Origin: Acorus gramineus
Lineage: Eukaryota > Streptophyta > Magnoliopsida > Acorales > Acoraceae
Assembly (NCBI GenBank): GCA_030737835.1
Contig: CM060853.1
Location: 12,768,034 to 12,832,033 of the forward strand
Direction of reading: 5' to 3'
Length of the DNA stretch: 64,000 nt
Shown here: positions 13,336 through 25,056 of the stretch, piece after piece
Layout: each line of letters opens with the position of its first letter
How positions within the stretch are numbered: position 1 is the stretch's first letter
Made by a program: the position numbers and the translations under genes
Notes under the pieces: generated by a model
Seen by the model: only the letters and a program-made list of their open reading frames with translations
Told to the model about the DNA's origin: nothing
Databases searched by the model: none

Positions 13336-13519
13336 AGAATTAAATTATGGGGAAATTAATTAGGGGTCCCTGACCCTATCTCCATAATAACAATAAGTCC
13401 CTGCAACATTTGACCGTAACAATAAGTCCCTAACTAACCAAACATATTATCTTTGGGTCTTGTGATTGACGAAGACCCAAACGGACATTACCTATTCCTA
13501 TTATACCCTTTCATTTAAA

Positions 13520-13890
13520 ACCCATATTCACTACCCTCTCTCTCTCTCTCCCAAAGAAAAACCCTCGTCGAAGATAAACCCCCTCGTCGAAGACAAACAC
13601 CTATTCCCGGCATACTAGCTCTCCCCTTCGAAGACGAACGCCCTCCCCCGTCGTTGGCAAAGCTCCCTCCGTCGAAGCCCTTCCTTTCCCCACCCATTCT
13701 TGGTAGATTCGACGACCAAGGTCCCTCCGTCGACGCCGACTATCTCCCTCCCAAATCTCACCTCATTCTCCAGCAAAACCCCCTTCGTCGAAGCCCTTCC
13801 TCGCCGACTTCAAGAGCCTCTCCTCTTTCATTTCTACGGCTAGGTCGACCCGTAAGCATTACAAACCCCTCTTTCACTTTTGATACATGA
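13520..13890 (+). promoter_or_regulatory. CT tract and CGTCGAAG-repeat region inside the left end of the MULE
   Basis: A CT-dinucleotide tract (about 13537-13552) is followed by a GC-richer leader in which CGTCGAAG or close variants recur at least six times. It resembles the promoter and 5' leader of a gene, and could drive the Ulp1-like gene downstream. This is inferred from composition and position only. Confidence 0.35.
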
Positions 13891-16185
13891 TATTTGTTTG
13901 GAAAAACCTCTTGATACCTTCAATTTAATCGTGGATGACATTTTGGGAATATCTGATAATCCTTTGTGCATCCTCTTGAGTGGGACATAAAAAAAATATT
14001 AAAAATTGCATCTCTGTATCAAAATCATAGTTTTTGTACTTCGTTTTGGTTTGTTTATCTGTTGTTGTTGTTGTTGTTGAGAAAGGGTTTGGCTATGGTG
14101 ATGGATGTTTTTTTTCATTGTGGATGTTCTACTTGTAATGTAAATTGTTGTTGTTATCTGTTGTTGTTGTGGATGTTCTAATTTCTAATGTAAATCCATC
14201 ACTTGGGTGTGTTTGCTTGCGAGATTTATGTTTACAATATTTTGTGTACACTGATATTCTTGATATGTATACCCTCAAAATCTTTTTTTTTTTGTGATTC
14301 TGGAGAGATCTGTCTTCCATAATCATTTAGTCATTTTTTTAGGTTATCTATGATTCCAAAGGTATTAAGTCATTTAGTCATCTCTGGATTAACATAGCAA
14401 GAGATTAACATGTCTCCAGAGGGAGTTTGGGTTCTCTCAAACCAAGGTCCTCGCTTAAAATGAAAATAGGTCTTCTTTTCTTTGGGAATTGTCAATATAG
14501 AGAGAACTATATAAGATGAAATCCCGAGCATATAAAGGCATCTTATTTTATGTACCCGTCTGAATTTTTTTTGGAGGGTGGGAGGGTGAGGGAGACGATT
14601 GTGAAGAGGTGACATTTTTTCTCCATCTTATCTTAATTGGAAAAAGAGCTGCCACCTAATATCATCTTTCTTCTTTTTCTTCTTTTTTTTTTTTGGGGGG
14701 GGGGGTGTTCTAAGAGATGCATGATTATCAATTTATCATGTGACCTGTGGAATTTTTTTTTCTAGATCATAAAGAATTAACCATGCAGCTTCTTACTTTG
14801 CCTTTCCTCTTAGTTCTTATTATCCTTTTTTTTAATCCTACTCCATATGATTGATTGTATTTTGAAAGAATTGGAAACCCACCCATGTTGTTGATGGATG
14901 ATAACAGAGCTGTGTTTCTTGAGAAATTTCACTTCAATTGCATGTCATTGTACTTGAATAAATTGGAAGACCACATTGATGGTGGATGTTGGAATGTCAT
15001 ATCTGAGTTGCTTTTGCTACTTATATGTTGCCTAGAATTTTCTTAATTCTTTTTAGCAACATCTTAACTCACATCATTCATGCTGTGAACTATTTGCATG
15101 TCATTAGGCCTCACTAAGTCATAATTTTCAAAACTAGGACATTCTACTGCTTTAGATAAATTTGATTGGATTAAAATGGGCATGATGGATATAGTACTGT
15201 GAGTCTGGTGTTATATTATATAAAAATCATACTTATTAGTTATATTATATAATAGGATTGGTTCATGTCTATTTTACTATCAGAAATATTGACAAGCTGG
15301 TGTTACTGTGGATAAATGTCTTTCTTATCATCCTTGAGAAATCTTTGGAACTATGTCAACCTCCATGAGGATACTTGAGAAGATATTTTGTTTGACTTAT
15401 TTGAGATCAAGATTGCTAGTTTTTTTTAATTTTCTTGCTTAATTTGAGTATTTAATTAATTTCTGAGATTAGTGGCTGAGCTTTTTGAAAGTTGGTTGCT
15501 CTAAAACATCACTGTTGAAGGATATTCTTGTGCATCTATCTTAAGCTGGTAGTTGTCTGCAGGAGAGCAATGCTCATGGACTTATAGCTTTACAGTTACT
15601 AATAACTTTGTTATTGTTCTTATCAGTTTGTATTCTAGAGTTGAACACTCGTGCTCATTTGTGTACGTTTTTCCCACGTGCTTAGTATTTCTAGCCAAGA
15701 ATAAATCATACGAGGAAAGTGAAGTTTAAATTGTGGGAGTTGAGTCAAACCTGCTGGTAGCATATGGTTATATTTTGCTCCAGGGTATTTGTGTATCTTT
15801 GCCAATACATTCTATTTGCCAATAATTTGATTAGTATTTCTAGTATTGTCTAAGTTCATGACATCTTCTCATTTATGTTCAACCCATCCAAGTTCTACAC
15901 TTCTGTATAATCTTACATGATCATGCACAGAGAAAAGTTTCAAAGCAGTGTTAAATTAAATAAATTACAAAAAGAGTAGTCAATGGGACTATATATTTTA
16001 GATATTCTATTATATTGGCATTTCTTTCTTTTAGTTGCCTGAGATTTGGGACTGAAAACATCCCATCTTTTTTTTTTTTTTGGTAGCATTTATTTGAAAT
16101 TTGTACCTATGTAGATCATTATTGGTTTGAAGTATACTTTTAATAGAAAAAATGTTACTATTATAATGGTTTGTACTTGTGATAG

Positions 16186-17150
16186 GCTTTGGATATCTAT
16201 TTTGGTATCCTTGAAGACGAACAATCTCCCAAAAAATGGTATTACGTGAGTTCTTGGGCTCAGGTAAATTCATAATTTATTGTCCTATCATAAATTTTTG
16301 AACAACACATGCGTCTTACACTGACATCTTTTTTTTTTTTTTTGTCATAATGTGTAGAAAACATTTAAGGACAGTCATCCCCTGTTAGAAGACGCTGTGT
16401 CTGCAGAATCTTACATGAATGCTTTGACTGGATTCTTTAGGGGATGCACCACAGCAACATTGATGGACCTTGACATGATTCTTATGCTCGTCCACTCTGA
16501 TTTTAAAGGGTGCCAACATTGGCATCTATTGATGGTGGATTCGAAAGGCCATCGATTCGTAGAGTACAACTCTATGAGAAATGTTGCTGGGTTTGAACAA
16601 TCGACAGACAGATTGGTGAGTGGTAATTTTTAACATTAGTACACTATTATATTTTATTTATACACTATTAAAGTCTTCATGTACATTGTTAAAGTCATCA
16701 TGTACACTGTTAAATTCGTCATGCACACTATTATAAGTATATGTACACTGATATTGTGAAATTACAATGTGCAGGTTCAGTGGCTGAAGATGTATTTCAG
16801 ACTTAATCATTTCATCTCGAATGTTGAAGACTGGCCAATCATAAGAGATGACCAATGTCCATAACAACCTAATGGGTTAGTGTTATCGATATATTCTCAT
16901 TATTAATTTATGCAATAACGTGATAAGATAATATGTTTATGGTGTTTGTAGGGTTGATTGTGGCATGTTTGTGCTTAAATACGGCGAGCACCTCATAAAA
17001 GGAACGAGCATGGATTTTGAACAAAAAGACATTCCAAGGTTATGAGGGGAGTACGCAGTTAAAGTCATTCGGAAAGCTAAAGAGAGTGAGAATCGGATAA
17101 AGAAAATACAAAAAGACAATGAAACATATAAAAAGCAAATGTGTTTGTAA
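16186..17150 (+). pseudogene. Ulp1-like (C48) cysteine protease, MULE-borne, decayed
   Basis: Four exon-like blocks with GT-AG borders are visible: 16186-16263, 16358-16615, 16775-16875 and 16952 onward. Joined in phase they give a C48/Ulp1 (SUMO-protease type) catalytic region with the His motif HWHLLMVD, then EYNSM where the family usually has an Asp (here Asn), then QPNGVDCGMFVLKY with the catalytic Cys. Two in-frame stops break it. One is TAA at about 16862, in the CP-x-QPNG stretch where Gln is expected; the other is TGA near 17043, after DIPRL. The splice sites are still intact, so decay is recent or the product ends early. Earlier exons may lie between 14850 and 16185 but were not resolved. 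The gene sits inside the 5.9-kb MULE, as Ulp1 genes do in some plant Mutator-like elements. Confidence 0.8.
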
Positions 17151-17289
17151 TATAATTTGGTGGTGGTGTAATGTGGTGTATTGTTTTACATCGGTGGTGG
17201 TGAATTTTAATATGATATTGATGTTTTATATATTTTGAACAGTTTTGATCAAATAATGTTATGCAATATGTGCATACTGTTGTGGATGC

Positions 17290-17660
17290 ATCCAGGTTTT
17301 GTATAATATGTACACTTTTATGCAGTATGTTTACCATGTCGTGGATGTTATAGGTTTGGTATTTGACACTGTGTACACTGTTATGCAGCAAGTGTACACT
17401 GTTATAGATATTACATGTTATGTTTGTTACTGTTATAAATGTTATAGAATGTATCTGTTATACGGTGTACACTGTTATACATCATATGTACACTGTTATA
17501 GATGTTACAGGTTTTGTCTGTTACACTGTGTACACTGCTATGCAGAATTGGTACACTGCTATGGAGAATGTGTATACTGTTATACATCACATGTACACTG
17601 TTATAGATATTACAGGTTCTGCAGTATGGTATGTTATACAGTATGTGTAAACTAATAATG
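17290..17660. repeat. TGTACACTGTTAT-type tandem repeats
   Basis: The motif TGTACACTGTTAT and variants (TGCTAT, TATACTGTTAT) recur more than ten times in 370 bp, in higher-order units that also contain ACAGGTTTTGTCTGTTAC. The same motif is scattered at 16640-16760 and 18360-18670 within the same MULE. TGTACA is self-complementary, so the array can pair within a strand. Long ORFs across it are by-products of the repeat. Confidence 0.75.
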
Positions 17661-17753
17661 CGCTACAAGCATACTTATAGATTCAAACATGCGTGAATAT
17701 ATCATTATGTTATACAACATAAAGTTCTCAAATATTAGATTGTGGAAGATACA

Positions 17754-18236
17754 TCATTCTTCAACGGCCACTAGATTCCTGCATGTCTTTCTGTTGTGTC
17801 CAAATCCCTTACACCTCAAACATCAATTGTGACTTATAGCATCTGAATCTGCTTGTGACTCTATTCTTTTTTTCTTCTTCCTCCCTGGCCTGATCTTTGT
17901 AAACAGAGATTTGATCAATATGCTTCCTTCCTCCTCCTCAGCCGGTCTCTGAACGCCCACCATAGGTTTGCCCATCATTGAGGGAAACATAGATCTCGAC
18001 AACCATAGCCCACACATCTTATGGATGTCGTACATCTTCTCTACAGCTTTATCATTCCTAATAGTGGGTTTAATCATTGTTTTCCGTGGAATTTTATACT
18101 TCAGAATAACTTTGGCCGCATCGAACCCCTATCTTTCCCCTAATTCATTGACAATGTAAGCATACGTTGTTGTTCTACATATGCTAACTACCTCAGCATC
18201 TCCCATATATGTACAAGCTGCCATGATTGGCTCCAT
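17754..18236 (-). pseudogene. MULE-type ORF: PB1-like N-terminus joined to CCHC zinc knuckle
   Basis: Reading left from the ATG at 18236, the frame has a stretch ending in KIPRKTMIKPTIRNDKAVEK that resembles the PB1-like N-terminal region found in many plant MuDR-type transposases. It is followed by an acidic EEEE patch, the basic GRKKKKR, and C-X2-C-X4-H-X4-C (CLRCKGFGHNRKTC), a zinc knuckle usually seen at the far end of such proteins. Two in-frame stops occur: TAG after NELGER, and TGA just before the knuckle. The MULE transposase core and SWIM region that should lie between these parts are missing. I infer an internally deleted transposase, but a separate accessory protein is possible. 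Confidence 0.5.
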
Positions 18237-19277
18237 TCTTCAACAATGATAAATTAATTTGTAAATATTAAAAGACAACTAACATGAATTTCATATTTTC
18301 AACAAATTATAACATGCATGTACATTTAACTATTTTTCACAAATAAACTGACAATAATCCATTGTTATTGTGTACATTGTTACGAAGAATATCTTTTTAT
18401 GTTTTCATCATATTGTAACATGCATACACATTGCCTAGTTAGCATAGAAAACACACAATGTACTCAATGTACATTGTTAGGTTCACCGTGCACACTATTA
18501 ATATTCACACTTTGAGAATCTTTTAGTTCAAAAATATATACTACTATATAAAGAGAGAAACTTTAAAAATTTCATAATTCCAGAAAATGCAAGACTACAT
18601 AAAACTAAAAATCATCACACTATGTCATGTACTGTATGTGTACATTGATAAGCACACTGTGTACACCTTTACACTTTCATATTTATGAAAACTCTCCAGA
18701 TTAGAAACATTTATACAAACATCTAAGATGCATAAAATCAACACTATAACATTGAAAACTATAAAAAGGAATAAATTATTGCTTTGAACATTCAATAAAA
18801 ACATACATTGGTGACTCCGAGAGTGAGAACTAATCGATTCAGGTCCGGGGCAAGATCCGTGGTCAAGATTGGAGATCGGGGGAGGTCGTGGTCGCGGGAG
18901 GGGGTGGGGGTCACGGATGGGGTCGCAGGAGGGGGTGGGAGGCACGGATGGGATCGTGGGAGGCAGTCGGGGAGGTCGGGGGATGCAATGGGGGGCGTGG
19001 GAGGCACGGTAGAGTTGGTCTCACATTCAAACATTATCTTGAGTTTTGGGAGAGAAAGAGAGATGTTGGGGAAGAAGAAGAAAACAAACTCATGTTAGGT
19101 TTAGTTGAGGGTAAAAGAGGAATAAAAATAATAGATTGGATGGAAAAAAGATGGAAGGACCTAAACAAAATACCACCACTAATTGAGGGACTTAAAGAAA
19201 ACTTAAAACAATCCAGGGACTTATTATTATTATAGAGATAGGGTCAGGGACCCCTAATTAATTTTCCCTTAAATTAT

Positions 19278-20480
19278 TCTTGATATTATTTGAAATTTCA
19301 TAACTTTTCAAATATAACTTAGATTGCAGTGATCAATAGCTCGTTGAAAAGATATTTTCAATATATACTTATGACTATGAAATAGATCTTTCCTGAAATT
19401 GATTATTTAAAGATGAAAAGTGAGATCTAACGTTGAAACTCATATTTAATCCGAAATTACATCTTTATTATCTATATTCCATGATTATCTCAATCTAAAT
19501 CTAATAAAAAATAATAATAACATAAAATATGATGACGTGGCACAATCAACACCATTCAGTCAATATATCTTTAAAAACCTATGATAAGATTATGAAACTA
19601 AATATTAGTTTTGGATAATAATAGACTTAAATTTTTTTATTAGGGGTAAATATGTAAAATTATGTTATACAATTCAAAACACTTTTAGTTAATAGTATAA
19701 ATAGATAGATGAGGATCAATTATGATATCTAAAATCAAGGATTACATATATATTTGTTTTTGTTGTGTGCTTTAAAAAAATTGATATATCATATATTCTT
19801 AATATTTTGAGTATCTTAAAATTAATATAAATAAATATATATTTTAAGATATAATGTAAAATCATTAAAAAATAATATGAAAATATAATAAAATATATTA
19901 TAAAATGATAATAAGTAAGTTACAATTAAAAAGTAATCCATTATATTATCAGAATTGAATGAGATTTGGTGGATATGATGTTATGCTATTTAAAATTTTA
20001 TGTATATTCTATAGTTATCTCAATGAAATCTAAAAAAATAATAATAAAAAATTATTAATGTCATGATCACCACTATTCATTAGATTTGATGAAAATCTCA
20101 CATTATCCCTTTTTTTTCATTCTTACCCTTAATCCAAAAGATAATGATTATAAAAAATTTAAGGGTAAATTCAAAAATAAAAGTATTACAAAGTTGAAAA
20201 CATTTTCGGTTAGTAATATAGATAGATTCGGATGTGTGCTTAATTCGCGCTTTTTGCCAGCAAATGCATTGAAAATGCTTATTCACATAGGGGCTTAGAT
20301 GATTATAGGCCAGCTTGGATCTGTGTTTGAAAAGCAAAATAATTTCAAAGGCATCCAAACATATTTTCAACATTTAGATTTTCAAACTATCTTTCTCCTT
20401 TATTTAGGTATAAAAAATCTAGCGATTGAAAATATAATAAAACAATTATTTTCAAAAGCTGAGATTGAAACACAAGATTT
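19278..20480. other. AT-rich intergenic stretch
   Basis: This is very AT-rich sequence with no coding region and no transposon ends that I could pair. Confidence 0.5.
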
Positions 20481-20483
20481 TAA

Positions 20484-20663
20484 AAGGGTGTTTGGATGTG
20501 GGTTTGGGAACAAGTGTTTTTTCAAAAGCTGAGTTTAAAATTGAGTTTACATGAAGCTATTTTGGACACTTATTTGTAAAAATATGCTTGCAACTTTTAA
20601 TTAAATTGTAGTTTTTTTTCTGTTTGGAAACGAGTTATCCCAAACCCACATCCAAACGCCCCC
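20484..20663. mobile_element. Harbinger/Tourist-like MITE (180 bp)
   Basis: GGGTGTTTGGATGTGGGTTT at the left pairs with AAACCCACATCCAAACGCCC at the right. The 3-bp duplication TAA lies on both sides (20481-20483 and 20664-20666), as PIF/Harbinger transposases produce. Its interior resembles the MITE at 26379-26605 (TTTGTAAAAAT and TTTTAATTAA blocks), so the two belong to one family. Confidence 0.8.
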
Positions 20664-20666
20664 TAA

Positions 20667-21476
20667 GAATCTCAATGTTTCAATCGCATATCTAAACGCA
20701 GCCTACTTACATGAATCATGATTGTTGTAAGTTGAGTTTTAAAACAAGTTTGAAATAAAAAATTTCATTAGAAGCTGTTTTCAAAAACAGTTTTTTTTTA
20801 GGAAGCTCCATGTCATTAAATTATTTGAAAGTTATTTTATAACTAAGGAGTGGTTTTATTTGAGTCCCTCTAATTTTTAAGTAAGACCCTCATATTTAAA
20901 AAATAATAATTTAAAAACTCCTCCTATTTAAAACCTAACCCATTTTTTTCCAATGCCCCTTGTGTTTTGACCTAGCCCTCCTTTTCTCACACCATCGGGA
21001 GGTTTCCCCTCTTCGTCGGTCTTCATATCCACCTCTTCGCCGTGTTTCCCTTTAATTCATTTGTAGAGACGAAGGTAGCATTTGGTAGCAGGATTGTAAA
21101 ACTGATTTTCTGCAAACGCTGAGTTTGAAACTGATCGATTGCAATATTATTTGGTTGCACGATTGTAAAACCAACTTTCTACAAACGTAAAAGCTGTCCA
21201 ATCACAAAACCAAACTCTGCTGAAGTCATTTTTTCCTTGATATTCACTTCCCGATAAAAAATAATAATAAAATCTCTACTCTCTCTCGTTTGCCCTCTCG
21301 TCATCTCTCTGATCTTCATCACCCACTAAGATTTTAAAGCACAAGTTTTCTTCTTTTGTTAGATTGTTTATTCTTCCCTTTGCATGAATCAACCAAATGA
21401 ATAATGTAAATTCTTGTGTTTCTACTTATATCATATGAAGATCGTTCAATTTTTTGGTTAATTAGGTTTTTGTGAT
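20667..21476. other. Intergenic, TGGTAGCAGGATTGT-type repeat remnant
   Basis: No gene is seen. Sequence around 21065-21200 (TTTGGTAGCAGGATTG and TTTGGTTGCACGATTG) looks like a small MITE or a duplicated motif. A similar TTTGGTTGTACGATTGT occurs near 42047. The ends were not resolved. Confidence 0.35.
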
Positions 21477-22546
21477 GGGGAGCTATATACCCACCCCGTC
21501 AAATGAGAACACCACCCCAATAAAAAAAATGAAAAAAACTGTTTTTACGTTGTTATAGAAGAAATGAAACCCACCCTTCTCAATGACCCGTTTGACAGAC
21601 CTACTGTCGCGGCAGATATAGCATTTCGACAGATCATTTGTCGACTGTCATTCTGGAGATTCGACAGACTGATTGTCACAAATTCAATACCAGGTCGACA
21701 GAGACACTGTCGACTGTTGTTATATATGATCGACAGATAAATTGTCAACATTGCAATCTCAGGTCGATATTGCATCTCAGGTCGAACGGACAATAAAGGC
21801 CTAGCAGATTCCACCATTTCAACCAAATACACGTGTAATTAATTAGAGCACATTCCATCATGTCAACCATACTCTACAACCAAGATAAGAGACAAGTGCA
21901 ACAAATTCATTGTAGCTAATACACTTGAGATGTGTTCATTCTACCCATTTCAATCAAGACAAGAGAGATGCCTCCAACCACTTTCAACCAAGACATTCAA
22001 TCGTTGTCGATCTGTTTTACACATTCATTCCACCCAACCTTTTGCCAAACAAAGCAAAAGCTAAGGTTAGTCATGAAAAAATCAGTAACCTAAGGTTTCC
22101 AAAATATAAATAACACAAACAAATTTGACACAAATATCACCTAGGGTTTCTAACGATGAAGATAACAAGGCAAAAACAAAAAATGGGGGACTAATATTTC
22201 ACTTGGATTTATCTTGAAAAAAAAAATTTCACTTTGATGATGAAAAGTGGGGAGAGGGAGTCAATGGGTGGGACGGGATTCCATGATAGCAGTCACTGAC
22301 GAGGATGCAACGGCAATCACGGGTGTTGACAACAGGTAGGGACGAACGCCGACAACGGTGAATTGTGTGACCAGAAGAGGGAGAGAATGAAAGGAAGAAG
22401 AAGGTAAAAATCTGTTCGGGGTGGGATTGCAGTGTGTTATGTGTGATATATATACTGGGGTGGGTTTGTAATTCCTAAAATTTGGATGGGGTGGGTTGTC
22501 TAATGGGGTGAGATTGTACAATTAAGGGGTTAAAATAATTGTCCCC
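21477..22546. mobile_element. Mutator-like element (1.07 kb) carrying a palindrome array
   Basis: The ends start GGGG and share scattered ACCCACCCC/ACACCACCCC motifs in inverted orientation. A perfect 9-bp duplication, TTTTGTGAT, lies at 21468-21476 and 22547-22555. The terminal repeats are weak, so the call rests mainly on the perfect target duplication and the GGGG/CCCC ends. The interior carries the 34-bp palindrome array at 21594-21780 and no convincing ORF. Confidence 0.75.
21594..21780. repeat. 34/35-bp tandem array of GACAGA-N-TGTC palindromes
   Basis: GACAG starts at 21594, 21628, 21663, 21697 and 21732, with a degenerate sixth unit at 21766, so the period alternates 34 and 35 bp. 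Units 2, 4 and 5 read (T)CGACAGA-N4/5-TGTC(G/A)AC, a short inverted repeat; units 1 and 3 are weaker. The sequence between palindromes is poorly conserved, so spacing and dyad are kept while spacers drift. This suggests a row of protein-binding sites. Confidence 0.75.
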
Positions 22547-22555
22547 TTTTGTGAT

Positions 22556-23029
22556 TTAGAGGGGTTGTGCATTGGTTACTAAGATAGCATTTGGAAATAC
22601 AGTTTGAAAATTAGCTTTTAGCTTTTTCAACTTTATGTACACTTTTTGATAGTGTAATCATGATGTTTTGAGGGTGTAAAGATGATAGCTGCTTTATGAA
22701 ACACATATTTTGAGTTACAGTTTAGAGATAAATATAGTAATGATGATGTATTTAAGTTAACATGTTTGGTATCAACTTTGAGCTTTTAAATGATGATGTA
22801 ATTGAGTTGACCTGTCAACTAAAGCTAAAAGCAGCTTTTAGCTTTGATTGCCAAACAAAGCCGAAGAACAGGGGATGTTGAAAATTCATCTGTTATTAAT
22901 GAATTTAATATCTTGATTGTTTTTGTTTCTGGCTATTGAGCGGTTTATTTGTTATGGAAAAGATTATTTCAAAAAAAAATTTGGGTGGGTGGCCTACAAA
23001 TCAAACATTTTAAATAAATTTTTTCCATC
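22556..23029. other. Intergenic, TTTAGCTTT-rich remnant
   Basis: AGCATTTGGAAATAC at 22586 and GATTGCCAAACAAAGCC at 22845 may be the ends of an old MITE with AGCTTTTAGCTTT motifs between them. No target duplication was confirmed and no gene is seen. Confidence 0.35.
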
Positions 23030-23335
23030 ACAATCTATTTAAGAGAGTGTACTTATATAATTGAGGATAAAATGTGAAAAATGATGACAGCTGATTTGAC
23101 ATGTGAAATATAAAAAATAATGACAATTGATTTGACGGGTGGGCTTACATGTTTTTTTTTTTTTGAATAACCTATAATAATATAATTCCAGGGGTTGACT
23201 GGAATACATATACCACTTTATACTAGTTAATTCTGACATACATATTCTCATTTATTTCAGTATTCGTAAAATATCAATTTTGAGACTATTTTGACTAATT
23301 TTCTCTTATTCTGAACATATTCGAACCAAACAAGG
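23030..23335. mobile_element. Harbinger-type MITE fragment related to the SDS22-intron element
   Basis: Blocks such as GATGACAG-TGATTT, GGGGTTGACT and ATATTCTCATTTATT, and the right-end-like GAACCAAACAAGGGC, appear in the same order as in the element at 62585-63012. The left end was not found. It is a diverged or truncated family member. Confidence 0.5.
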
Positions 23336-25056
23336 GCAAACCGTATGGAACAGAGGCAGAAATTAGTGCAAGCTGGATAGATTGCAAAGATACTCTTTTT
23401 TTTTTTTAAGAAATAGATTGCTAAGAGACTTAAATATAATAAAAAAATACTTATAAAAATATAAATCTATGATAATTTAAAACATAATTATGATAATTGG
23501 ATAAAGAACAAGTCCTCCAAGTGAGTTTTCTAGAAAAACTATTTAAAAGCTGCTTTAAATGAATATCTTTTTCGAATTCATTTCTGAATGGGGCATGTAT
23601 CCAGCGAGAGCGTGCACCGTTCGTGTTGAGGGAGATAAACTTCGCATCAAGGAGTAAAGAGATTTGCATGTTCGATCTGGGTGGCCTATCAACCACCGGT
23701 TCTCTTGTTAGTGATATGTTATTTTTGTTTTTAAATTTCTTTGATTCTCCTCATGCATCCCCAATTCAGTCATTGTACGTTGATCTAATTGAATACAATT
23801 CCTATCTTTCTAAAAAAAAAAAAAAACACTTATTTTTTACTTTTATAAAAAGCTAGGAACACTGAAGATGTTTAAAAATGAGTTTGGAGTAAATATAATT
23901 ACTGTACATACAAAACTTCAAAAGTTGTCCTCATTTGCAAACATTGTCATAGACTTTAACTAAATAATTATAATACTAAACTCACTTTTCTTTTGTGCAT
24001 GATGTGTGTTTAATACATATACTCATTTTTATTTTTAAAATTCAAAAATGGATAAATATCTTGAGAGAATGTCTGGTAGGAAGTAGTAACCTACTTGTGT
24101 CATCTTCTACCAACAGGATAAAAAATGATGCTCCCAATCGTAATGAAATCAAAGTTCAACCAGGACTTAATTGTTCTAGCTTAAAATATTTTTTGTCCCT
24201 AGTAACAGGTGTAAAATCATGGCTACTTCACTGACTGTCGAGCTCACATGGAGGGTGGATCGCTTCATGTTCTGGTGCACTGAAGGGAGCATGTCGAGGT
24301 TCTCGCAACCCTTCGGCACGCCCACCTCCGTGCATTGCGGAATTCAATGAGGCGGATGGGGGATCCAAAACAACGCAAGGCGCGATCGATCGCGGAATGG
24401 ACAGGTGAGACATTGAGAGGGGTGGTGACAAGGTTGACATAGATGCCGTGCCGAGCATATCGTTGACCCTTTTCTCTCAACTCCGACCACCCTTTTTTTT
24501 TTTTCCAGCTCCAATTCTAGTTCATATGTGTCGATAGAAAAAAATCACTGAATTATATACTCACGTTAACGAAATATATGCTTTGATCATTTTTTTCCAT
24601 ATTCTCTATAAATGCATTCATGCAGTTCATTGGGATATATGCTTCATTTTTATTTTAAAAACATGTATCTTATCAAATGACGTATACTATTTTTAAAAAA
24701 TTTAAAACATGTGTAAGCTGGAATTGAGACTGAAAAAATGGCGATACATAACATTATCCAAAAGAAAAATATTAGATTCAATCATTTTTACTAATCAAAA
24801 CTCATACTATAATTTTTTTTTTAATAGTAAACATCTTCTAATGATGTATATGCTTTGATAAAAAATGTATATCACTCTATTTCGAATTGAATAAATCTAT
24901 TTTTATTGTGCATAATAAAAAAAATTAACAAGGTGTAAGTGGATTTCTAACTGGTCGATAAAAATAACTGAGGTTAACGTAGCCTTATCCAAAAAGATAA
25001 AAATCACATTTCTACTACTCGCTTGCCCTGAGGTAAGGTGTATTCAAATAAAAAAC
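23336..25056. other. Intergenic, includes a GC-rich island at 24230-24480
   Basis: Mostly AT-rich. A 250-bp GC-rich island at 24230-24480 interrupts it and contains the palindrome CGATCGATCG. Short overlapping - strand ORFs cover the island but carry no domain I recognise. It could be a captured gene or organelle fragment, or the remains of a promoter. Confidence 0.35.

Larger units (their letters stand above)
13349..19268. mobile_element. Large Mutator-like transposon (5.9 kb) with Ulp1 protease gene
   Basis: The left end starts GGGGAAATTAATTAGGGGTC and the right end is the complement of GGGAAAATTAATTAGGGGTC. The inverted similarity runs over about 50 bp and includes CCCTGACCCTATCTC. The 9-bp duplication TTAAATTAT is perfect at 13340-13348 and 19269-19277, diagnostic of Mutator-type insertion. 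Inside are an Ulp1-like protease pseudogene on the + strand, a broken - strand ORF joining a PB1-like part to a zinc knuckle, and many TGTACACTGTTA-type repeats. No MuDR transposase catalytic region was recognised, so the copy is probably non-autonomous. Ulp1-bearing MULEs are known in plants. Confidence 0.9.

Noticed and set aside
17299..17655. A 118-residue ORF rich in Cys, His, Tyr and Val on the + strand
   Set aside because: It is a translation of the TGTACACTGTTAT repeats; several frames are open over the same array for the same reason.
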